Shown piece after piece: positions 50,384 through 62,738 of a stretch of DNA of 62,738 bases. Source of the stretch: Gammaproteobacteria bacterium (GTDB lineage: Bacteria; Pseudomonadota; Gammaproteobacteria; Granulosicoccales; Granulosicoccaceae); assembly GCA_002746645.1 (NCBI GenBank), contig PDPU01000037.1:1-62738 (forward strand). The letters run 5' to 3'. The translations under genes and the position numbers were made by a program. Each line of letters starts with the position of its first letter. Within the stretch, counting starts at the first letter, position 1. The notes under the pieces are model-generated. The model saw only the letters and a list, made by a program, of their open reading frames with translations, had not been told where the DNA came from and made no database searches.

Positions 50384-50795
50384 AACTACATCAACCACGA
50401 GCCAGACGTCCTGACTGGACACTCCGACGGTCACGTCTACACCTCTGCCGGTGTGGATCAACCGCTGCAATACGACGAGCACATCCGCTCAATGGCCACC
50501 TACCACGGTCAGTACCGGATGCTGCCGTACGCCCGGCTTCGGCAAGCGTTCGCCGATCTGTTCGGCGTCAGCCTGAGCGAAGGCACGCTTGACGGCATCC
50601 ATCGGCGTGCCGGTGACGCTCTGGGAGGCTTCGAGCAACAGGTAATCGATGCACTGATCGCAAGCGAGCACGTGCACTTCGACGAAAGCGGAATGCGAGT
50701 CGGCACCAGTTTGCAGTGGCTTCACGTGGCCAGTACCGACACGCTTACCCACTATCTCATGCACACCACCTGTCGCTGGCCGGATGATGATCGAC
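50384..50795 (+). pseudogene. IS66-family transposase fragment
   Basis: The frame reads VDQPLQYDEHIRSMATY, YRMLPYARLRQAFADLFGVSLSEGTL, VHFDESGMRVGTSLQWLHVAS, matching the middle of an IS66-type TnpC transposase (PVQYGPRVKAL..., VVHFDETGLRV..., LHWVHVAS...). The N-terminal third and everything after the LTHYLMH block are missing; downstream residues to 50932 are not homologous. So it is a broken remnant with no ends or accessory genes visible. It marks an old insertion in the rpmH-dnaA block. Confidence 0.78.
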
Positions 50796-50935
50796 GAAAC
50801 GGTGGCATGCGGACTCGCCAAGCGTACCCGGTCACGGTGCTCCTGCTGCGTTGGTCAAGCTCGCTTACCCTGGCCTGTTCGTTAATTAAGCGAAGGCCTT
50901 GTTGCTTAAACAAGCGTGAGGCATCATGGTGAGGC

Positions 50936-52117
50936 ATGAGCGATTGCAACCCTGACCAACGTCTTGGCCGCTTTGTGGAATCACCCGTCGCCGGGGAGAT
51001 GGTGCGTGCATTCGTGCCGCCTCCACTGCCGCCGGTACCAACGATCGATGTCCTGGCGCTTCTGGATCGGATCAGCCTTGCCGAACGCGCCCTGGGACGA
51101 CTGGACGGCATATCGATGCTGCTGCCGCATCAGGAGCTGTTTCTCTACATGTATGTTCGCAAGGAGGCGGTGCTGTCCTCGCAGATAGAGGGTACGCAAT
51201 CGACACTCACCGATCTGCTGCGTTTCGAGACCGAGGCACAGACCGGCCAGCCGATCGATGACATTCGCGAGGTCTCGAACTACGTCGATGCCATGATGTA
51301 TGGACTGGATCGATTGCAGGACCTGCCGCTGTCGCTGCGATTGATCCGCGAGATGCACGCTCGACTGCTGCAAAGCGGACGCGGTGGCACCAGGGATCCC
51401 GGTGAGTTTCGACGATCACAGAACTGGATTGGTGGTACACGGCCGGGCAACGCATTGTACGTGCCGCCACCGGTCACCGAACTGGATGACTGCCTCGCGG
51501 CATTCGAACGTTTCATGCACGAGGACGAGTCCCGTCTCCCGGCTATCGTCAAGGCCGGACTGCTGCACGTTCAGTTCGAAACGATTCACCCGTTTCTCGA
51601 CGGCAATGGACGCATCGGCCGTTTGCTGGTGACACTCTATCTCTGTGTCAATGGCGTGTTGCAGAAGCCGCTTCTCTACCTGAGCCTGTATCTCAAGACG
51701 CATCGAACGGATTACTACCGTCTCCTTCAGGAAGTGCGTGAGTACGGTCACTGGGAAGCATGGCTCGACTTCTTTCTTGCCGGCGTGGCCGAAACGGCCA
51801 ACCAGGCGTTCGACGCTGCCACAAGGATCGTCGATCTGTTCAAGGAGGACCGCAAACGCATCACGGCTGAAAGCGACCGCGTCGCTTCGTCAATGCGTAT
51901 CCATGAACTGTTCCAGCAGTACCCGTTCCTCACGGCGAACCAACTGGTCGAGCACACCGGTCTCTCGGCGCCGACGGTCAACGCCGGGCTCGCCGAGCTC
52001 GAACGTCTGGGGATTCTCGAAGAGATCACGGGTCGCAAGCGGAACCGCGTTTTCAGCTATCGCGCTTATCTCGTCATTCTCGGCGAGGGGACGGATCCGC
52101 TACCTGCAACCAGGTGA
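50936..52117 (+). CDS. Fic-family protein AMP-transferase
   Basis: A 393-residue class II Fic enzyme that can transfer AMP from ATP to a protein hydroxyl. The N-terminal inhibitory helix carries SSQIEG (residues 81-86), whose Glu blocks ATP binding. The catalytic motif HPFLDGNGRIGR (218-229) is complete, and VPPPVTELDDCLAAF is the flap region. A winged-helix domain (FLTANQLVEHTGLSAPTVNAGL) forms the C-terminus and may bind DNA. No antitoxin gene is needed for this class. It lies between the IS66 remnant and dnaA. Confidence 0.93.
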   Translation: MSDCNPDQRLGRFVESPVAGEMVRAFVPPPLPPVPTIDVLALLDRISLAERALGRLDGISMLLPHQELFLYMYVRKEAVLSSQIEGTQSTLTDLLRFETEAQTGQPIDDIREVSNYVDAMMYGLDRLQDLPLSLRLIREMHARLLQSGRGGTRDPGEFRRSQNWIGGTRPGNALYVPPPVTELDDCLAAFERFMHEDESRLPAIVKAGLLHVQFETIHPFLDGNGRIGRLLVTLYLCVNGVLQKPLLYLSLYLKTHRTDYYRLLQEVREYGHWEAWLDFFLAGVAETANQAFDAATRIVDLFKEDRKRITAESDRVASSMRIHELFQQYPFLTANQLVEHTGLSAPTVNAGLAELERLGILEEITGRKRNRVFSYRAYLVILGEGTDPLPATR

Positions 52118-52349
52118 ACGGAAGGGAGCATGGCCCGATCAAGACAGGAGTCTGTGACCAGGGCTGCCTCAGGAGCTGGTTTTGCAAGCTCGTATGCTCC
52201 GCGGGCCTCCATCATCAGGCCTGCCCACCCCCTTGCCTGCCCCCGCCTGCAACCGCACGTTCCCACCCGAAATTGACAATTGCAAGACGCCCGACAATTG
52301 AATTGCCGCCGCTATGCCAGTAGAGTGATCACCCCCTCTCGCCAAGCCG
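52118..52349. other. Region upstream of dnaA
   Basis: 232 nt holding the dnaA promoter. TTGACA at about 52273 is a good -35, but the -10 is unclear. Two CAATTG palindromes lie nearby. I see no DnaA-box-like sequences here, which is why I place the origin after dnaA rather than before it. Confidence 0.4.
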
Positions 52350-53822
52350 ATGGAATGGAGAGCCCCGTTGCCGCACCCGACACTCTGGAGCCGCTGCCTC
52401 GACCACCTCGAATCAGCGCTGTCCGAACAGCAGCTCAACACCTGGATTCGTCCTCTGCAGGCCCGTCAGGACGGCCCGCGTCTCGTGATCATGGCACCGA
52501 ACCGCTTCGTGCTGGACATGGTCAAGAACAACTTCCTCGAACAGATCGAAACGATCGCGACGCAGTGTTCGCACCCCGACGAGGTGAAGATCTTCCTGCG
52601 CATCGGCTCCGACGACTCCGCGCCGGCGGCCGAACGCGGTTTCGAGGTGATTCCCGGCAGTGGCGGCAGTCACCACGCCACGAATGCCGGTTCGGGCTGC
52701 CAGGGCGGGTCGGGGAATCGAGGAAGTGCCAACGACGAAACGCTCGGCAGCAACACGCTGCCGCCGAACCATTCACAGGTGGCGCGCCCTGCCCGTCAGC
52801 ACGACTCCTACCTCAAGCCCGAGTACACCTTCGAGAAGCTCGTTGCGGGCAACTCCAACCAGCTTGCGCACGCCGCCGCGATGCAGATCGCCCGGCAGCC
52901 GGGACAGCACTACAACCCCTTCCTGATCTACGGCGCCTCGGGCCTCGGCAAGACCCACCTGATGCAGGCCATCGGTCATTCGATGATCGCGACGAACCCC
53001 GACGCCCGCGTGCTCTACGTGAACTCGGAGCGCTACGTCGCCGACATGGTCGCCTCGCTGCAGCACGGGCGCATGTCGACCTTCAAGGAACGCTATCGCA
53101 GCGTCGATGCCCTGCTCGTCGACGACGTCCAGTTCTTCGCCGGCAAGGAACAGACCCAGGAGGAGTTCTTCCACACCTTCAACGCCCTCTTCGACAACAA
53201 CCAGCAGATCGTGCTGACCTGCGACCGCTACGTGAAGGAAGTGGCCGGACTCGAAGATCGTCTCAAATCGCGCTTCGGCGGCGGCTTTTCGGTGTCGATC
53301 GAGCCACCGGAACTCGAGATGCGGGTCGCCATCCTGCACAGCAAGGCCGAACAACTCATGGTGGAACTGCCGAACGAGGTGGCGTTCTTCATTGCCAGGC
53401 ACATCCGCTCGAACGTGCGCGAACTCGAAGGCGCGCTGCGCCGCGTCAGCGCCCAGGCGATGATCCTCGGTGGCGAGATCACGCTCGAGCACGCCCGTGA
53501 CACCCTCGCCGACCTCATCAGCGTACACGCGCGTCAGGTGACCATCCCGAACATTCAGAATGTGGTGGCCGAGTACTACAGCATCCGGCTGTCGGAACTG
53601 CTTGGACCGCGACGCACCCGCGACGTGGTCCGGCCGCGGCAGATGGCCATGACGCTGGCCAAGGAGCTGACCGACAAGAGCTTTCCCGAGATCGGCCGAG
53701 CCTTCGGTGGCCGAGACCATTCCACCGTCATGCATGCCTGCGACAGGATCACCAAGCAGCTCGACAGCGATGAAGACCTCGCGGTCGACTATCGCAACCT
53801 GCAACGGACACTGATGGCATGA
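52350..53822 (+). CDS. dnaA: Chromosomal replication initiator DnaA
   Basis: A 490-residue initiator. Domain I (WSRCLDHLESALSEQQLNTWIRPLQ at 52386-52460) is followed by a low-complexity Gly/Ser/Asn linker (about 95-150). The AAA+ domain (YNPFLIYGASGLGKTHLMQAI; VDALLVDDVQFFAGK) and the DNA-binding domain with GGRDHSTVMHACDRI are complete. The ATG at 52350 lacks a ribosome-binding site; a TTG at 52368 has GGAGAG five bases upstream and may be the true start, six residues shorter. Confidence 0.98.
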   Translation: MEWRAPLPHPTLWSRCLDHLESALSEQQLNTWIRPLQARQDGPRLVIMAPNRFVLDMVKNNFLEQIETIATQCSHPDEVKIFLRIGSDDSAPAAERGFEVIPGSGGSHHATNAGSGCQGGSGNRGSANDETLGSNTLPPNHSQVARPARQHDSYLKPEYTFEKLVAGNSNQLAHAAAMQIARQPGQHYNPFLIYGASGLGKTHLMQAIGHSMIATNPDARVLYVNSERYVADMVASLQHGRMSTFKERYRSVDALLVDDVQFFAGKEQTQEEFFHTFNALFDNNQQIVLTCDRYVKEVAGLEDRLKSRFGGGFSVSIEPPELEMRVAILHSKAEQLMVELPNEVAFFIARHIRSNVRELEGALRRVSAQAMILGGEITLEHARDTLADLISVHARQVTIPNIQNVVAEYYSIRLSELLGPRRTRDVVRPRQMAMTLAKELTDKSFPEIGRAFGGRDHSTVMHACDRITKQLDSDEDLAVDYRNLQRTLMA

Positions 53823-54120
53823 CAGGCACTGACGAGGTGGCAACATTCCCCTTGCATGTGCTTGCCAGGTACCACGAAGCTGTGGAAAACTCTGTGGACA
53901 GTATTCGCGGACAAGGGGTATCGAACGGGCATACAGCGGGACGATCTTTCGGCGTTCACAGCTTTCCCGCTTTGCGACAGTCGACTTATACCCGGGTTCT
54001 TGTGCAACTCAACCCATTGATTATGAAAGAATAATCAGACTTGTCCACAGAAAGGCTGTCGACTAACAACAATCATAAACCTTAGAAACAGAACAGATTC
54101 TTCTTTTTCCGGATCCCGAC
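53823..54120. other. Candidate chromosome origin (oriC), dnaA-dnaN interval
   Basis: 298 non-coding bases with clustered DnaA-box-like 9-mers: TGTGGAAAA (53881-53889, one mismatch to the reverse of TTATCCACA), TGTGGACAG (53893-53901, two mismatches), and TTGTCCACA (54041-54049, one mismatch). AT-rich stretches lie beside them (GATTATGAAAGAATAATC near 54019; CATAAACC). Gene orientations diverge from about here. dnaN promoter elements must also be in this region. Confidence 0.65.
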
Positions 54121-55227
54121 ATGAAGTTCAGTGCACAACGTGACGATCTGCTTCACCCACTGCAACAGGTGATCGGTGCTGTCGAACGACGTCAGACCAA
54201 TCCGATCATGGGCAACGTGCTGATCAATGCCGGTGAAAACGGTTTCAGTCTGACGGCCACCGACTCGGAAATCGAGATTCGTGCCGAACAGGCTCTGATA
54301 ATCGATCAACCCGGTGCAACTACCGTGCCCGCCAGGAAGTTTCACGACATCATCAAGTCTCTTCCGGACGGCGCCAATGTGACTTTCGAGAGCAGTGCAG
54401 CGAAAGCACTCGTGAAATCCGGCCGCAGCCGCTTCACGCTGGCCACCCTCCCCGCCGAGAATTTTCCACACGTCGATGCACTCGTCGATCCGCAGAAGGT
54501 ACGACTGCCGGTCGAGCAGCTGCTGCGATGCATCAAGGCCACGGCTTTCTCGATGGCACAGCAGGATGTGCGTTTCTTTCTGAACGGCATGCTGCTCGAA
54601 ATATCGAGCGAGCGTCTTTCCTGCGTGGCCACCGACGGCCACCGCCTGGCACACTGTCAGGTGGCTACCGAAGCCAGTCCCGACGAACCGGTACGTGCCA
54701 TCATTCCGAGGAAGTCCGTGCTGGAGTTGCAGCGCATGCTCGATACGCGGGACGCCGAAAGCGAACTCGAACTGCTGCTGACGTCACGTCAGTTGCAGGT
54801 ACGCGCCGGTGATGTGCAGTTGACCACGCGTCTGATCGACGGACGCTTTCCCGACTACAACCGTGTCATCCCGATGGACAGCAACAAGGAAGTCGTGGTC
54901 GATTGCCATTCACTCAGAAACTGCCTCGCCCGCGCTTCGATCCTGTCGAACGAGAAATACCGTGGCATTCGTCTTGCGCTGGAAACGGGTCTGCTCAAGG
55001 TGTCCAGCCACAATCCCGAACAGGAGGAAGCCGAGGACGAGCTCGAGGTGGAATACCAGGGTGAATCCGTGGAAATCGGTTTCAACGTCAATTACCTCAT
55101 TGACGTGCTGTCCACGCTGGAAACGGAGAACGCCGTCATTCGTCTCAAGGACTCGGCCAGCAGCGCGTTGATTTCACCCGATGGCAGTGTCGACTCGCGC
55201 TATGTGGTCATGCCGATGCGGCTGTAG
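54121..55227 (+). CDS. dnaN: DNA polymerase III beta clamp
   Basis: A 368-residue sliding clamp, with three repeated domains. It starts MKFSAQRDDLLHPLQQVIGAVERR and includes PIMGNVLINAGENG, CVATDGHRLAHCQV and the C-terminal VDSRYVVMPMRL, whose ending forms the partner-binding pocket. Length is exact for the family. Second gene of dnaA-dnaN-recF-gyrB. Confidence 0.98.
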   Translation: MKFSAQRDDLLHPLQQVIGAVERRQTNPIMGNVLINAGENGFSLTATDSEIEIRAEQALIIDQPGATTVPARKFHDIIKSLPDGANVTFESSAAKALVKSGRSRFTLATLPAENFPHVDALVDPQKVRLPVEQLLRCIKATAFSMAQQDVRFFLNGMLLEISSERLSCVATDGHRLAHCQVATEASPDEPVRAIIPRKSVLELQRMLDTRDAESELELLLTSRQLQVRAGDVQLTTRLIDGRFPDYNRVIPMDSNKEVVVDCHSLRNCLARASILSNEKYRGIRLALETGLLKVSSHNPEQEEAEDELEVEYQGESVEIGFNVNYLIDVLSTLETENAVIRLKDSASSALISPDGSVDSRYVVMPMRL

Positions 55228-55257
55228 CGTCCAGTTCGTCAGGCGGCTTGATCGGTG

Positions 55258-55273
55258 TGTTCCACGTGGAACC
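55258..55273. promoter_or_regulatory. parS site 1
   Basis: TGTTCCACGTGGAACC matches the bacterial parS consensus (TGTTNCACGTGAAACA-type palindrome) and equals the Pseudomonas-type site. It lies between dnaN and recF, ten bases before the recF start. Cognate ParB is encoded at 33911-35020. Confidence 0.85.
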
Positions 55274-55282
55274 TTCTGACTG

Positions 55283-58916
<3,634 letters not shown>

Positions 58917-59033
58917 TCGTGTCGACCGCGCGTTCCGCAATCGCGTCCGGCACGGTTCGAACCGTCAGTCATCCATCGGCACGAGTGCTTTCCCGAAGCT
59001 CGTGCTAAGGCAACCTCTGCAGAGTGAAGCGTC

Positions 59034-61154
59034 GTGAGCACCTTGATCAACCGTCCTGACTGGAACGCCATTGATGTCGCGAAGATCGAGCCGGAACTCG
59101 ACCGGCTCATCACGGCCTATCGCGATGTGGTCGCAGGTGTCGAGCATCAGGACGCGCCCACCTGGGATTCGCTCGTGCAACCGCTCGTCGAAGCCCAGCA
59201 GGCGCTGCTGCGCTTCTGGTCGCCGATCTCGCACCTCAACGCGGTCGTGAACAACGAGGCACTTCGGGAAGTCTACAACCGCTCGGTGCCCAGGCTGAGT
59301 GCGCTCTGGACCGAACTCGGTCAGAACGCAGCGCTGCAGAAGAGCATGCAGCGGCTGGCAGACAGTGAAGAATTTGCAAGCCTGTCCCCGGCTCGGCAGC
59401 AGCAGATCCGGCACGAACTGCGTGATTTCGAACTCGGTGGGGTGGCCCTGCCGGAGGATGAAAAGGCGCGTTTCAGCGAACTCGCGCAATCACTCTCGCT
59501 GCTGCAGACGGCCTTCGCCGACAACGTGCTTGATGCCACCAACGCCTGGGAGAAGTGGATCACGGATGTTTCCGATCTTGCCGGCCTGCCGGATTCGGCC
59601 GTTGCCGCGGCGCGCCAGCGCGCGGAACGGAAGCGAGCGACACAGAGCAATGGCGAGGAGGGCGATTCAAGTCCGGATGCCGGAATCGAAGCGGGGGACA
59701 GCGCCGCCTCGACGGTGCCGGCCGGGGAGGGCGCCGAAGAGTGGCTCATCAACCTCGAATTCCCGAGCTACATCGCGGTCATGACCTACGCCGACAACCG
59801 CGAGCTTCGCCAGGAGATCTACACGGCCTTCGTCACCCGTGCCTCCGAACTCGGCCCCGATGCCGGTCGTTTCGACAACGGCGAAACCATGCAGAAGATC
59901 CTCATGCAGCGCGCCGAGATCGCGAAACTGCTCGGTTTCGCCAACGCGGCCGAACTCTCGATGGTGAAGAAGATGGTGGAGACGCCCGAGCAGGTGCTCG
60001 GTTTTCTCGAGGAACTCGCCGAAAAGTCGCTGCCGCAGGCACGTGCCGAAATGGCCGAACTCGAGGCCTTCGCCGCGGAGCACCTCGGGCTCGACTCGCT
60101 CCAGGCCTGGGACGTACCCTACGCGTCCGACAAACTGAAGCAGCACAAGCACGATCTCTCCGACGAGGATCTCAAGCCCTATTTTCCGGCCAGTCGCGTC
60201 GTTCCCGGGCTGTTTGCCGTGGTCGGCAGGCTCTTCGGCCTGCGCATCGAGCCGGTGGAGGGCGCCGAGGTCTATCATCCCGACGTCACGCTCCATGCGG
60301 TGTTCGACCGGAATGGCGAGCGCCGTGGCGAGTTCTATTTCGACAACCACGCTCGCGAGAAGAAGCGCGGCGGTGCCTGGATGGATGTCTGTACCGATCG
60401 CGTCAGGCTCGACGCCGGCGTGCAGTTGCCGATCGCCTATCTCACCTGCAACCTCACGCCGCCCGTGGGCGACGACCCGGCGCTGCTGACGCATGCGGAA
60501 GTCACGACCCTCTTTCACGAGTTCGGCCACGGGCTGCACCACATGCTCACGCGCATCGACGCGGGCGGCGTGTCGGGTATCAACGGTGTCGAATGGGATG
60601 CCGTGGAACTTCCGAGCCAGTTTCTCGAGAACTGGTGCTGGGAGCGCGAATCCATCGACATGATGTCGGGGCACTATCAGACGGGCGAGAAGATTCCCGA
60701 TGAGCTGCTCGCGCGACTGCAGGCCGCGAAGAACTTCCAGTCGGGAATGCAGATGGTGCGGCAGCTCGAGTTCGCACTGTTCGACATGCACATCCACATC
60801 GATTCCACGCCGGAGGCCGCCGCCGACATCCAGGGCACCCTAGATCGCGTGCGCCGCCGGGTTGCGGTGCTGCCGGTGCCCGACTTCAACCGCTTTCAGC
60901 ACAGCTTCTCGCACATCTTTGCCGGTGGCTATGCGGCGGGTTATTTCAGCTACAAGTGGGCCGAGGTGCTTTCCGCCGATGCCTTCGCGCTGTTCGAGGA
61001 GAAGGGCATCTTCGATGCCGCCACGGGCGAGGCCTTCCTCACCGAAATTCTCGAAGTCGGCGGTTCGCGCCCGGCCATGGTTTCCTTCGAAGCATTCCGC
61101 GGCCGCAAGCCCGAGGTGGATGCGCTGCTTCGCCACAGTGGCCTCGCCACCTGA
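59034..61154 (+). CDS. prlC: Oligopeptidase A (M3 zinc metallopeptidase)
   Basis: A 706-residue cytosolic peptidase that degrades short peptides and cleaved signal peptides. The zinc site is [11 protein letters not shown] with a downstream [14 protein letters not shown] block ([14 protein letters not shown]). Compared with E. coli PrlC, an extra low-complexity stretch is inserted near residues 195-230 ([20 protein letters not shown]). It starts with GTG at 59034. It follows gyrB by 117 nt and precedes ubiD by 20 nt. Confidence 0.96.
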   Translation: MSTLINRPDWNAIDVAKIEPELDRLITAYRDVVAGVEHQDAPTWDSLVQPLVEAQQALLRFWSPISHLNAVVNNEALREVYNRSVPRLSALWTELGQNAALQKSMQRLADSEEFASLSPARQQQIRHELRDFELGGVALPEDEKARFSELAQSLSLLQTAFADNVLDATNAWEKWITDVSDLAGLPDSAVAAARQRAERKRATQSNGEEGDSSPDAGIEAGDSAASTVPAGEGAEEWLINLEFPSYIAVMTYADNRELRQEIYTAFVTRASELGPDAGRFDNGETMQKILMQRAEIAKLLGFANAAELSMVKKMVETPEQVLGFLEELAEKSLPQARAEMAELEAFAAEHLGLDSLQAWDVPYASDKLKQHKHDLSDEDLKPYFPASRVVPGLFAVVGRLFGLRIEPVEGAEVYHPDVTLHAVFDRNGERRGEFYFDNHAREKKRGGAWMDVCTDRVRLDAGVQLPIAYLTCNLTPPVGDDPALLTHAEVTTLFHEFGHGLHHMLTRIDAGGVSGINGVEWDAVELPSQFLENWCWERESIDMMSGHYQTGEKIPDELLARLQAAKNFQSGMQMVRQLEFALFDMHIHIDSTPEAAADIQGTLDRVRRRVAVLPVPDFNRFQHSFSHIFAGGYAAGYFSYKWAEVLSADAFALFEEKGIFDAATGEAFLTEILEVGGSRPAMVSFEAFRGRKPEVDALLRHSGLAT

Positions 61155-61174
61155 CCCTTCGCATGGGGACAGGC

Positions 61175-62644
61175 ATGCAATACGCGGATCTGCGCGAATT
61201 CATCGCGGGACTCGAACGGCGCGGTGAGCTCAGGCGCATCCGTACCGAACTCGACCCGAAGCTCGAAATCACCGAAGTGGCCGATCGCGTGCTGCGTGCC
61301 GGTGGGCCGGCGCTGTTGATCGAAAACCCGAAGGGTTCCGATGTGCCGCTGCTCGCGAATCTATTCGGCACACCCGAACGTGTCGCGCTGGGCATGGGCG
61401 AGGAGTCCATCGAAGCGCTTCGCGAAGTCGGGCGTCTGCTTGCCTTTCTCAAGGAACCCGATGCGCCGAAGGGCCTCCGTGACGCCTGGCAGTCGCTGCC
61501 CCGCTTCCGCAAGGTGCTGGACATGGCGCCGAAGGTGGTCGGCCATGCCCCCTGTCAGGAAGAAAGCTGGGACGAAATCGATCTCTCGCGCCTGCCCGTG
61601 CAGACCTGCTGGCCGGGTGATGCCGGGCCGCTCATCACCTGGGGGCTCGTGATCACACGCGGGCCGCGGAAGAAGCGTCAGAACATGGGCATCTATCGCC
61701 AGCAGGTGATCGGTCCGAACAGGACGATCATGCGCTGGCTCGGGCACCGCGGTGGCGCTCTCGATTACCGGGACTGGCAGGAAGCACACCCGGGCGAGCC
61801 CTTTCCGGTGGTCACGGTGCTCGGCGCCGACCCGGCAACTATTCTCGCTGCCGTCACGCCGGTGCCCGATACGCTGTCGGAGTACGCCTTCGCAGGCCTG
61901 CTGCGCGGCAGGCGCACGCGCCTTGCGAAAGCCACGCTGTCCGACCTGCAGGTGCCGGCCTCGGCCGAGTTCGTGCTCGAGGGCTTTCTGCACCCCGGTG
62001 ACACTGCGGCAGAGGGGCCCTTCGGGGATCACACCGGGTACTACAACGAGGTCGATCACTTTCCCGTGTTCACGATCGAGAAGGTGACGCAGCGGCGCAA
62101 CCCGATCTATCACAGCACCTATACCGGTCGACCGCCCGATGAGCCTGCCATCCTCGGCGTGGCCCTGAACGAAGTGTTCGTGCCGATCCTGCAGAAGCAG
62201 TTTCCCGAAATCGTCGACTTCTACCTGCCACCCGAAGGCTGCTCCTACCGCATGGCCGTGGTGAGCATCAGGAAGCAGTATCCGGGGCATGCCAAGAGGG
62301 TCATGCTTGGCGTATGGTCCTTCCTTCGCCAGTTCATGTACACGAAGTTCGTGATCGTGGTGGACGACGATGTCGACACGCGTTCCTGGGAAGACGTCAT
62401 CTGGGCCATCACCACGCGCATGGATCCGACACGTGACACCACGCTGATCGACAACACGCCCATCGACTATCTCGATTTTGCCTCACCCGTCTCGGGCCTC
62501 GGTTCCAAGATGGGGCTCGATGCCACGAGCAAGTGGCCCGGTGAAACCACGCGGGAGTGGGGCGTGCCGATTCGGCAGGATGAGGCGGTCAGGGCGCGCA
62601 TCGATGCGCTCTGGGACGAACTGCAACGGGAGTTGCAGTGCTAG
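61175..62644 (+). CDS. ubiD: 3-octaprenyl-4-hydroxybenzoate decarboxylase UbiD
   Basis: A 489-residue prenylated-FMN decarboxylase in ubiquinone synthesis. Recognised by [52 protein letters not shown] and [15 protein letters not shown]. The flavin partner gene ubiX is not in the window. Two ATGs lie close together (61163 and 61175). I chose the second, which has AGG close upstream and gives the family's start; the first adds four residues. Present as a downstream neighbour of prlC. Confidence 0.95.
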   Translation: MQYADLREFIAGLERRGELRRIRTELDPKLEITEVADRVLRAGGPALLIENPKGSDVPLLANLFGTPERVALGMGEESIEALREVGRLLAFLKEPDAPKGLRDAWQSLPRFRKVLDMAPKVVGHAPCQEESWDEIDLSRLPVQTCWPGDAGPLITWGLVITRGPRKKRQNMGIYRQQVIGPNRTIMRWLGHRGGALDYRDWQEAHPGEPFPVVTVLGADPATILAAVTPVPDTLSEYAFAGLLRGRRTRLAKATLSDLQVPASAEFVLEGFLHPGDTAAEGPFGDHTGYYNEVDHFPVFTIEKVTQRRNPIYHSTYTGRPPDEPAILGVALNEVFVPILQKQFPEIVDFYLPPEGCSYRMAVVSIRKQYPGHAKRVMLGVWSFLRQFMYTKFVIVVDDDVDTRSWEDVIWAITTRMDPTRDTTLIDNTPIDYLDFASPVSGLGSKMGLDATSKWPGETTREWGVPIRQDEAVRARIDALWDELQRELQC

Positions 62645-62738
62645 CCCGGAAATCTCACCCCACCATTGAAAAAGGCCCCGCTCTGAGGCATAAATGCAAG
62701 TACGACCAAGCAGTTATGCGTCAACCAGAGGACAGGGC

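Noticed and set aside
52118..52349. oriC in front of dnaA
   Set aside because: No DnaA-box-like 9-mers were found there; the dnaA-dnaN interval has three.

Overview
The window looks like the replication-origin neighbourhood of a GC-rich gammaproteobacterial chromosome. The conserved origin genes are present: mnmE-yidC-yidD-rnpA-rpmH, mnmG-rsmG-parA-parB and the complete atp operon read leftward, and dnaA-dnaN-recF-gyrB read rightward. Three parS-like palindromes sit in and beside recF, and DnaA-box-like sequences sit between dnaA and dnaN. I cannot name the genus from the sequence alone.

Left end (1-7.9 kb), a defence region. A decayed IS21-type istB remnant is followed by a six-repeat CRISPR array and a leftward three-gene operon: a DEDDh 3'-5' exonuclease, a 1029-residue Cas6-reverse transcriptase-Cas1 fusion joined to it by an ATGA overlap, and cas2. 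No interference (effector) genes are visible. The repeat's reverse complement ends in a GTTGAAAC handle directly after a short stem, so the array reads in the same direction as the cas genes. Next comes an AT-rich two-gene Kiwa-like system (kwaA-kwaB).

7.9-25 kb, mixed chromosomal genes. These are a secreted GH3 beta-glucosidase, a 7TM diguanylate cyclase, two adjacent 8-bp tandem repeats, yigZ, an ABC exporter (ATPase, permease, membrane-fusion protein), a NYN-domain protein with a hairpin-rich 5' leader, a LysE-type exporter, a formylglycine-generating-enzyme-like lipoprotein, an Acg-type nitroreductase, an HDOD protein, and a secreted protein built from four copies of an unrecognised domain.

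25-45 kb, the leftward arm of the origin. The atpIBEFHAGDC operon ends at a strong terminator. nudF and a DUF2478 gene lie between atpI and parB. parA, parB and rsmG carry unusual low-complexity expansions. Two LVIVD-type lipoprotein genes sit between mnmG and mnmE. yidC, yidD, rnpA (apparently a CTG start) and rpmH follow.

45-52 kb, an accessory block separating rpmH from dnaA. It holds a small lipoprotein gene, a truncated Ntox44-type toxin fragment, the methionine-synthase pair mesD/mesX with a LysR regulator, an AT-rich EamA transporter, an IS66 transposase remnant and a Fic AMP-transferase.

52-62.7 kb, the rightward arm: dnaA, candidate oriC, dnaN, recF with parS sites, gyrB, oligopeptidase A and ubiD.

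The strongest candidate for an under-described system is the exonuclease/Cas6-RT-Cas1/Cas2/array module, which looks like a self-contained unit for acquiring spacers, possibly from RNA, with no effector visible here.
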